From NCBI GenBank assembly GCA_025558095.1, contig JAIVFI010000028.1, positions 310,001 to 374,000 on the forward strand: a DNA stretch of 64,000 nucleotides, read 5' to 3'. Source of the stretch: Hyaloraphidium curvatum (taxonomy: Eukaryota; Monoblepharomycota; Hyaloraphidiomycetes; Hyaloraphidiales; Hyaloraphidiaceae). Below are positions 57,000-64,000 of the stretch, in pieces. Positions within the stretch are counted from its first letter, which is position 1. Each line of letters begins with the position of its first letter. The notes beneath the pieces were generated by a model. That model had not been told where the DNA came from and searched no databases. It saw nothing but the letters and a program-made list of their open reading frames with translations. The position numbers and the translations under genes were made by a program.

Positions 57000-57610
57000 T
57001 CAGTGGAGGCAAATGTTGCCGACGCTCTCCGGGTGCACCGGCATCTCCTCCGCCTTGTACTGGTTGATTTCTTCCCGGATGAATCCCTTCATGACGGGGG
57101 TAAGGTTGCGGAAAGTGGAGTCCGGGTCCGGGCGGCGCGAGTATTCCTTGGCATTGAGGGTCGGGAGGACCTCGACGATCTCGTCGAAGAAGAGGCCCGG
57201 TTTTCCCTTGTCGTCCTTTGCCGTTCCGGTCTTGAGAATGGATTTCGGAGCGTCCGGTGCCGTCGGGGAAGGCTGCTCCTTCCTCAGAATCTTGCGCAGC
57301 TTCTGCGCGGCCTGCTCTCGCGCAGCAGTCGAAGCGACCTGGTTGCCTATCAGAAGCAACGGAGCAGTAACACAAAGATGGACAAATGGCAGCATTTGGT
57401 TAGCCGACCACCATCGTATGCGATGCGCAAAGAGTCGTGAGTCTTGACAGGCGAAGGTGCCGATGCGAGGCAGAAAGACCCACCTTCGGCAGAGGGCAGG
57501 GGAGGCACGTAAATGCCTCTTTCGTCTGCAATTTTGGTGGGCGTCTTCGCCTGGCTCTGCATTGCGAAGGAATCGTGGACGAGAGCTTCGAAAACCCGCT
57601 GCGTAAACAA
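57000..57610 (-). CDS. Unrecognised small two-exon protein
   Basis: Exon 1 starts at 57610 (MFTQRVFEALVHDSF); exon 2 ends at 57000. The intron begins GTGGGT near 57484 and ends GATAG near 57346. The second exon reads NQVASTAAREQAAQKLRKIL, then PKSILKTGTAKDDKGK, LFFDEIVEVLPTLNAKEYSR and STFRNLTPVMKGFIREEINQ. It ends YKAEEMPVHPESVGNICLH. I do not recognise the family. The patterned charged residues and smooth splice phase suggest a real protein of about 155 residues. No membrane segment is seen. Start codons of this and the MDP-1 gene are 51 bases apart. Confidence 0.6.
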
Positions 57611-57660
57611 CAGCTCCAGCGAGGGTCCGCCAGGTCACCCCGCACACCAGCACAAAGACG

Positions 57661-58362
57661 ATGAGCGCCGGTGGTCCACCTCCCGAGCTGTGTGCTCTCC
57701 TCGAGTCGTTTTCCTCGGGCAACGCCTTCCCGAGGGTCATCGTGTTCGATCTGGACCACACGCTCTGGCCGCTCTTCCTGTGCCGCTCCGCAGGGCCCCC
57801 GTTCAAACGCGCTGGCACGGGCCCGCATGGAAATCTCCTTCACGACTCGCAGGGAAGGCGATTCGGTTTCTTTCCGGACGTGCCGGGGATTCTGCGTTGG
57901 CTGTCGAAGGTCATGGAGCGCCGCAGCTTGCAGATCGCCATCGCGTCGCGATCTGAGCAGCCTGCGTGGTGCAGGGACGTTCTGGGACTCTTACCGCTTG
58001 GATTTGAGTTGGGAAGCCCTCAACCGGTGGCTTCGGACATTCTTGCGCCCGAACTCGTCCATATCATACCGAGAACGTCCAAGAAGACCCACCTGGCAAA
58101 GATCATGACTGCCGCGGGGATTTCCTCGCACGAAGCGCTTTTCTTCGACGACGAACGGACCAACGTCAATGTCGCCAACGCCATGGGAGTTGTAGCGATC
58201 GAGGTGGGGACTCGGACGGGGCGCGCGGAAGGCAAAGCCGGCCTGACATGGGCGGCGTTTGCGGACGGTCTCCGCGTTTACGCCGCGAAGCGCAAGTCGT
58301 CGGCGATCCTCACGTCTTGGATCAAGAAGCGGCCTCGCGACGAGGTTGAGGATGAAGAGTGA
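57661..58362 (+). CDS. MDP1: Magnesium-dependent phosphatase-1 (HAD family)
   Basis: One exon, 233 residues. It carries HAD motif I as VIVFDLDHTLWPLFL, with the nucleophile Asp and the DHTLWP signature of MDP-1. Motif II is IAIASRSEQPAWCRDVL. Then comes KKTHLAKIMTAAGISSHEAL, with motif III Lys, and motif IV FFDDERTNVNVANAMGVVAI. MDP-1 acts on phosphotyrosine and fructosamine-6-phosphate in vitro. The C-terminal 35 residues are a basic then acidic extension (SWIKKRPRDEVEDEE). It converges with the DEK_C/SWIB gene, with stops about 30 bases apart. Confidence 0.9.
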   Translation: MSAGGPPPELCALLESFSSGNAFPRVIVFDLDHTLWPLFLCRSAGPPFKRAGTGPHGNLLHDSQGRRFGFFPDVPGILRWLSKVMERRSLQIAIASRSEQPAWCRDVLGLLPLGFELGSPQPVASDILAPELVHIIPRTSKKTHLAKIMTAAGISSHEALFFDDERTNVNVANAMGVVAIEVGTRTGRAEGKAGLTWAAFADGLRVYAAKRKSSAILTSWIKKRPRDEVEDEE

Positions 58363-58393
58363 TTGTATTCCTGGAAAGGCCGCAAATGTCAGA

Positions 58394-60011
58394 CTACTCC
58401 TCTTCCGAGCTTGATTCGGCGGAGCTCGATTCGTCGCTATCGCTGCCCGCGCTCTTCGTCTTCCGCGGTCGGTCATCCCCTGTTTTGCCGTAGACCTGTA
58501 TCCGTCCGTGTTCAGTCCCGAAAAGCAGAGTTCTCAGTCGGGCCAAATCACCCACGTCTTCCCATTTCGCAGTCGCGGCATCCATGTCCACCGGCACGCG
58601 CTTCAGGTGATCCTTCAGCAGCTTGTTCATCTGGAACATGGTGACCACGCGACGTTGGCTGAAAACCGCCTTCAACTTGTCGTCGGTCAGGATGTCCCGT
58701 TTGTCCGCCGGATCTTGGAGGCCCTTGGCACGGATGTAGATCCACAGGTGCTTGACTACCGTCGGTCGTGCCATTGTTTGGACCTCGCTGTCCACGCTGG
58801 AAGGGAACAACAAGTCAGCAGGAGCAGGACGACGGAACTAAATCCTTCCTTACGTTTCCGCGATTACGCTCCGAAGCTCGGGACTGAGCAACTGCGGAGC
58901 ATTCCAGCCCCCACCTCCCTTTCCTCCTCCCGCGGCGGGTTTCGCTTTTCCATTCTTTGCAGGTTTCCGAGAAGAGCTTGCCCGCTTCGGGGCCTGCCCG
59001 TGCTCCGAATCGCCGTCAGACGCGTCGCCATCACTCCCGTCGTCGTCGTCCGAATCGGCCACGTCGCCGCCGAGGTCCCCGGGTTTGGAAAGGTGGTTGG
59101 ACAAGAGCTTGTTCATTCCAAAGGCGTCCACCTTTGACTTGCCAAAGACCGCCTTGAGGGCATCGTCGCAGAGAATGGAGCGCCCGTTGTTTGGGTCCTG
59201 AAGGCTATTGCCCTTGATGTAGGCCCACAACCGCTTCACCACCTGGCCGCGCGGAAGCTCCTTCTCCCCACCACACACAGCGGAAAGCTCCTCCGACAGG
59301 ATGTAGGGCTGGGAGAAGCCGCCACCGCCGCGCTTCGGCGCCCCGTCCCCGCCACCTTTCGCACGCTTGGCGACGGAGGCTCCGGCCGAAGGTGCGGCTT
59401 TCCGTTTTCCCGAACGCGAGCGCAGGCCTGTCTCCTCTTTCTGGAGAAGACGTGCCAGTTCCTCGTCCGTCATCGGCTGGCTCCGGCCCGCCTTGTTGCT
59501 GTAGGCAACAGGTTGCGACGACTTCCTCGGACGGGACTCGTCGTCCGAATCCAGATCCGAGTCCTCCACAAACTCCTCAGACATGATGGCCTTCTTGCGA
59601 CCAGGCCCACCGATGGAAGACGGAGCAGAAGGCGCTGGGGTGGGGCGGGCCTCCTTGGTGCTTTTCCCTGTTCGTCAGCGCGCCATCTCGCGGGGCAGTC
59701 CCTGATGCAATTCACCTGGGCCTCGGCTTCTCTTCCTTCTGAGGAGGAGTAGAAGTCTTTGTGGTCTTCACCTCGGTTTCCACCTTGACCGGCGCGTCTC
59801 CGCCGAGAACCTCGTCGAGCACCTCCAGGACCAACGCATCGAACTTCTTCCGCACGCCGGAAAGGTCCACATCGTTCTCCGCTTCGATTTGCGTCCGCAC
59901 CGCCTTTGCAGTGATGTTGTTGAGGTCCGCTTTGCGGAGTATCACGCGGACACGGCCTCTGAACTGGGCGACATCGATGTCCGACTGGGATTCAGCAGGT
60001 GCCTCCGACAT
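58394..60011 (-). CDS. DEK_C plus tandem SWIB protein (UAF30/TRI1-like)
   Basis: Three exons from the ATG at 60011. The first holds a DEK C-terminal domain: VRVILRKADLNNITAKAVRT with QIEAENDVDLSGVRKKFDAL. Then come two SWIB/MDM2 folds. The first reads PYILSEELSAVCGGEKELPR, VVKRLWAYIKGNSLQDPNN and LKAVFGKSKVDAFGMNKLLS. The second spans an intron: WNAPQLLSPELRSV, then PTVVKHLWIYIRAKGLQDPA and DDKLKAVFSQRRVVTMFQMN. The C-terminus is acidic. Yeast UAF30 and TRI1 pair one DEK_C with one SWIB; UAF30 acts in rDNA transcription. Two SWIB copies here is a departure from them. The first intron acceptor is tentative. Confidence 0.85.
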
Positions 60012-60167
60012 GCTGAAGCGTCTGGCGACACACGAAGGCCAAAGCTTCGGGGCGGAAGTCGCGGAGATGCAGAGCGAACGACCCGGTGGCCTTGCCCTTG
60101 GCGGCGATGGCGGCGTCTAATGTTGGGGGTTGCTGTCGCCCGCGGTCGCACACTCACCGTTCAAACA

Positions 60168-60600
60168 ATGTCCGATTCCCGCCAGCAAAGCGACAAGAAC
60201 AAGCCGACTCCCTGGGCGAAGGATTCCAATGCTGATCAGTTCGACAACCCACCGAGTGAGCATGCCGGCGGCTCACAGCGACTGCAACACGCCTGACACT
60301 TCACGATTCCTTCACCCTCCTCGCGAATGGCTCTGCTTGTCCTCCCCCTCAAAAACGCATCAACGTGCTCTACTGGCTATGTCCTTCCGCTTGACAACGC
60401 ATTCTCCTGGTTTATCCGCCATCAATAGCCGATCAGTCGAATACCCGCGACCGCGATGTGCCAGATCTGAAGGACATCAAAGTGAGTCGGCCGCCCCAGT
60501 CGATCTGTTGGCTAATCATGAAGCCCTCCAGAGCGATGCCTACAAGGGATCGGACGTGAAACAGGCGGACGACAAGGACACGGCAAAGTCCAAGATGTGA
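60168..60600 (+). CDS. Small hypothetical protein
   Basis: A tentative three-exon model of about 65 residues. It starts MSDSRQQSDKNKPTPWAKDS at 60168, is spliced from a GTGAGC donor near 60256 to an ATAG acceptor near 60429, and continues SNTRDRDVPDLKDIK. A second intron (GTGAGT near 60481 to CCAG near 60528) leads to SDAYKGSDVKQADDKDTAKS before the stop at 60600. The product is short, hydrophilic and probably disordered. I do not recognise it. The long first intron and lack of a known family keep confidence low. Confidence 0.4.
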
Positions 60601-60627
60601 AAGATCCGAGGTGAGCAGCGGGCCGGC

Positions 60628-61457
60628 TTACTTGCTGCCCTTCTTGCTGCCTCCTTTATTGAACTTCTCGGCCTGGCTTGCCAGCTTCATCACATCGGAC
60701 TCGAGGACCTTCTTCAGCTGCTTAGGTGCCACGCTACGCTCTTGCCAGTTTGACTTTCGTAGCTTGATCGGCCGGCTGCCGACGAACTTGCCTGTAGAAA
60801 GCAAACAGTCAGACACGAACGCAAATAGCTGACTGACGAACAAACCGTTCATCTCCTTCATCGCCGCCATGTAGTCGTTTGGGTCCTTGAAGCTGACGAA
60901 GCCGTACCCCTTGGACTTGTTTGTCTTCTTATCCCGCACTACCCGAGCCTTCTGGAAGCTGGGGTACTTGCTAAAGGCGCTCCTCAGAGTTTCGTCCGTC
61001 GTCTCGTTCCCCAAGTCACCGCAGAATATGCGAAAGTCGTCTGAAGAGGAACCACGACCTGTCAGAGCGTCCCACACACGTCCCGAGCCGGAAACTCACT
61101 CGGATCCCATTCGTCGTTGAGGGTCGGATCCTCCCACACCTTTCCGCCGGCAACGCGAACCGCCACCTTGTTCTTCGGCTTCCTCTCCTCGCGTCCGAAC
61201 GCGGCCGTGAATGCCGCCTTCGGGTCGATGGCCGGGTACGGCGCGGCACCGGCACGGCCGCCGCCGCCGTGGTCCGACCGCATCGGCCCGCCTCTCGCCC
61301 CGCCGTCATAGTACGAGGACTGTGCGGCGGCTCCGCCCGAGTAGTCCGTGTATCCGGCGTAGGAATAATCCGCGGCCTGGTAACCGTAGTAGTAGGCCGC
61401 GTTGGGGTCCGAGGCGTACGCCACTGAGGCGGCATTTGGGTCTGGATAGTACGACAT
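60628..61457 (-). CDS. RBM42: RBM42 RNA-binding protein
   Basis: Three exons from the ATG at 61457. The N-terminus is Tyr/Ala/Gly-rich (YYPDPNAASVAYASDP). Then come KVAVRVAGGKVWEDPTLNDE and the RRM: FRIFCGDLGNETTDETLRSA, FSKYPSFQKARVVRDKKTNK, SKGYGFVSFKDPNDYMAAMK and EMNGKFVGSRPIKLRKSNW. This tracks human RBM42, including GDLGNE and SRPIKLRKS. RBM42 binds mRNA 3'UTRs and associates with splicing factors. The C-terminus is basic. The first intron uses a GTGAGT donor after DEWDP. Confidence 0.9.
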
Positions 61458-61588
61458 TGCAAAAAGAGCCCGGCACGGGGTCGTCCGCGAGGTGGCGGGG
61501 GTTGTGGTTGCGGTGCTGCGCAGGTATGATGATCGCCCATGCGATCGCCACCCCGGGAGCACTCGCAACGACTCGCGTCGTTCTCAAA

Positions 61589-63341
61589 ATGGAGTTCGTG
61601 CGGAGCCTGCTGGAGCGATTCGTCCCGGCGGCAAAAGGTGCCGCTGATGCAGTCGCGAACGCCACGGCGGACGCCGCGGGGCCGCTGAGCGCCGCCAACG
61701 ACACCGAGCCGGCGACAGCTCCGGAGCTCCCGCCCTCGTTCCTCGGCGACAATGCAATTTACTTTGCATACGCTGCGCTCATGCTCATGGCCACGGTGCC
61801 GATCGTGGTCGGCAGTCGCAGCTCCGTCCAGTTCCCTAAGGTGGAGGCGCCCCGTGTCGCCGCTAGCGCGCCCTAATCGTCGCCGGAACCAGAAAAAGGC
61901 GGGGAGCAAACCCGGAGAGGCGGAGGAGGCACCCGAGGAGGAGGAGGAGCGCGAGTTTTTCCGCCTGGAGGACGCCAAGATGTTCCCCATCATCGGCAGC
62001 GCGACCCTCTTTGGCCTCTACCTGCTCTTCACGTACTTCGACAAGGAGTACATCAACTACCTGCTCACGGCATACTTTGCCATCCTCGGCGTGGGCGCCA
62101 TGGTCAAGGCCATCATGGCCGCGTCGCGGGCCGTTACCGGCTGGGAGCTGCGCGGCGACTACCGGATCGACATGTGGAAGAAGGACAAGGGCGAGTTCAT
62201 TGCCGCGACCCGACGGGCTCGGAGCGGATCCTGATGCTCCCTGCCAGAGATCCTCTCGTACCACTTCTCGGTCTACCTGCTGTGCGTGATCGCCTTTGCC
62301 TCGATTCTCACGGTGATCTACGTGCTGCACAAGCACTGGCTGCTGTCCAACATCTACGGGGAGGCATTCTCGACCACGGCCATCCAGCTCCTGCAGCTGG
62401 ACTCGTTCTGGACTGGTATCATTCTCCTGTCGGGGCTCTTTCTCTACGACATCTTTTGGGTCTTCTTCACGCCTGTGATGGTCACCGTGGCCAAGAGCTT
62501 CGATGCGCCGATCAAGGTCGTTTTCCCCAAGGATGTCGGGCAGCTGGGCCTCGCCGGTCTTTTCCGAGCGCCCCCGCGGGGTGTCCACTTCACGATGTTG
62601 GGGCTGGGCGACATCGTCATCCCTGGTGGGTCCTCGCTAGCAATCGTTCCTGCTTTGGGCTCACTGCGGCGCTGTCAGGCATCTTCATTGCCCTTTGCTT
62701 GCGGTTCGACCACCACATGCACCTGCAGCGGCTGAAGAAGAAGAAGAAGGATAGCCCGAAGCCGACGTGGAACTTCCCCAAGCCGTACTTCACCCACTGC
62801 CTCATCAGCTACGTCCTGGGGCTCGTGACGACCGTCGTGGTCATGCACACCTTCCAAGCCGCTCAGGTGAGATCTTATTGTTCCTCCATGGGCTACAGGT
62901 AGCTTACGACGTTGATACTTGCAGCCTGCGCTGCTTTACCTCTCTCCGGCGTGCATTTTGTCGGTTTTGGGGACGGCTTTTGCACGTGGCGAGGTCAAGG
63001 AGCTGTTTGCGTACTCGGAAGCTCCGGATGAGCCGACTGCCGACGGTGCTGCGTCCAACGGGAAGACGGACTCCGAGAAGGACGGTTCGCCGCCGAAAGG
63101 CACTCAAAAGATGGCGAAAGAGCAGAAGAAGCTGCCTGCAGGGGAGGGGAAGGGCAGCGCGAATGGAGAGGCCAGCTCACCTGCTGGAGGGCCGAACAAA
63201 CGCGCGAGGCGGTTGCAGGCCAAGCTTTCCCGCGAGTCGGGCGAAGTCGTCGAAACGCGGGACGTTGTTGTGGGGGACGAAGACTTTTCCGTGAAGGAAA
63301 TGGCGGCTTTTCGAGCGAGCAAGATCACCGGTGCTCGCTAA
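61589..63341 (+). CDS. Signal peptide peptidase (presenilin-type aspartyl protease)
   Basis: Exons 61589-61840, 61893-62190, 62248-62625, 62679-62866, 62925-63341; 510 residues. Nine or so membrane segments are expected. The catalytic Asp motifs are LFLYDIFWVFFTP and HFTMLGLGDIVIPGIFIALC. The PAL motif is PALLYLSPACILS. Other matches are REFFRLEDAKMFPIIGSATL and FGLYLLFTYFDKEYINYLL. The enzyme cuts type II membrane segments, for example leftover signal peptides, in the ER. The C-terminal tail is long and charged. Intron 2 (62191-62247) is GC-AG; any GT donor nearby breaks the frame. The start lies 131 bases from the divergent RBM42. Confidence 0.93.
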
Positions 63342-63361
63342 CGAATACACCGCGGATAACC

Positions 63362-64000
63362 TCATCGTTCCCTGGACAATGCCTGCAACAGGCTCTTTGA
63401 CTGCGGCCTCCCGTTTCTCCTGTCGTCCTTCGCGACGCGCGTCTCCACAGAGGCTCCGGACCCTCTGGAAATCGCTTCCGCGCCGGGCTGTGAATCCGAG
63501 GATTTGCCGACGGTGAAGGTCCGTCCCTTGCCTCCCAAGCGGTCGTTTGTGTCCGCTTTCGCAAACTTGGACAGAGCACCGGGGCTTCTGTTCAGCAGCG
63601 AACGACTGTTCTGGATGCTATGCTGGCGACGTTTCTTTACCGCGAACCACGGCTTAGATTCCCCCTAACATGCAGTGAGAAGGAAGGAACACACCGTGGC
63701 GGAGTCCGGATGAAGGCGATCTCTGCCTTTCCGGGGTGTTTTGCGCGATCGATCGAGGATCTCGAATGCGCCCTCCTCGTCAGAAGATGCATCCTTGCGA
63801 GGTGACGCGGGACGTATTGCCAGTGACGGACGAGTGTCCACTGCTGTCGCATCCTGCGAAGCAATGCATGAGGTCACGTCAGCAGTCCCGAAAGGTCATC
63901 CAAGCACGTACCTCTTCCTTCGTCTCTCCATCTTCGTCCTCGTCAAAAAGACGCCATTGAGGGCGCTTCTTTTTCCTGGTTTTCTCGGCGTCCGATCCCG
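63362..64000 (-). CDS. 3' end of a basic nuclear-looking protein (partial)
   Basis: The gene enters from the right edge. The last exon reads PWFAVKKRRQHSIQNSRSLL, then NRSPGALSKFAKADTNDRLG and KGRTFTVGKSSDSQPGAEAI. It ends SKSLLQALSRER at 63362. Upstream exons read KTRKKKRPQWRLFDEDEDGE and SLAIRPASPRKDASSDEEGA. Introns lie near 63905-63860 (GTACGT...GCAG) and near 63690-63660. The Lys/Arg- and Asp/Glu-rich mix suggests a nuclear or nucleolar protein, but I do not recognise the family. The upstream part is beyond the window. It converges with signal peptide peptidase, with only 20 bases between stops. Confidence 0.5.

Overview
The window is eukaryotic nuclear DNA, almost certainly fungal. It is GC-rich and compact: I model 38 genes in 64 kb. 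Many genes are cut by short introns (mostly 38-70 bases, GTGNGT/GTNAGT donors, CAG/TAG acceptors), and neighbours often lie only tens of bases apart. The gene set is house-keeping fungal: an Och1-type mannosyltransferase, SCT1/GAT1-type acyltransferase, GGC1 carrier, Ggamma-type SNF4, NOC1/MAK21, CKS1, MOB1 and p24. Several genes are absent from budding yeast but common in animals and early-diverging fungi: U2SURP/SR140, TMEM220, UBFD1, RBM42, MINDY, signal peptide peptidase and an H4K20-type SET enzyme. A seven-transmembrane protein resembling the gustatory-receptor-like (GRL) family would fit a chytrid-grade fungus, but that placement is inference. Layout, left to right. 0-10 kb (accessory-looking): Och1-like GT32 (-), secreted double-CHRD protein (+), hotdog thioesterase (-), HSL-type esterase (+), an unrecognised two-exon protein (+), a small membrane ORF (+), and the candidate GRL receptor (+). 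10-17 kb (RNA and transcription): cyclin K/T/L type (-), U2SURP (+), CUE-domain protein (-), mitochondrial enoyl-CoA hydratase (+). 17-28 kb: glycerol-3-phosphate acyltransferase (-), zinc-type CDF transporter (+), NOC1 ribosome-assembly factor (-), sulfide:quinone oxidoreductase (+). 28-37 kb: importin-alpha-like ARM protein (-), GTP/GDP carrier GGC1 (-), MINDY deubiquitinase (-), divergent cyclin-dependent kinase (+), TMEM220 homologue (+). 37-50 kb: a 1,494-residue protein with four tandem RRM pairs (-), MOB1 (+), NAD kinase (-), F-box/LRR protein with a membrane tail (+), FYR-domain protein (-), SNF4 (+), UBFD1 (+). 50-64 kb: mitochondrial uL22 (-), p24 cargo protein (+), CKS1 (-), KMT5/Set9-like methyltransferase (+), an unrecognised small protein (-), MDP-1 phosphatase (+), DEK_C plus double SWIB protein (-), a tiny hypothetical gene (+), RBM42 (-), signal peptide peptidase (+), and a basic nuclear-looking protein running off the right edge (-). 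There is no operon logic; adjacent genes are mostly divergent or convergent. Functional themes that recur are cell-cycle control (cyclin, CDK, CKS1, MOB1), RNA binding, chromatin (SET, SWIB, FYR) and mitochondrial metabolism. I see no tRNA, rRNA, transposon or virus-derived gene. Exon joins were made by hand from frame, splice consensus and family knowledge; no alignment or expression data were used. Exon coordinates on the minus strand are given high to low.
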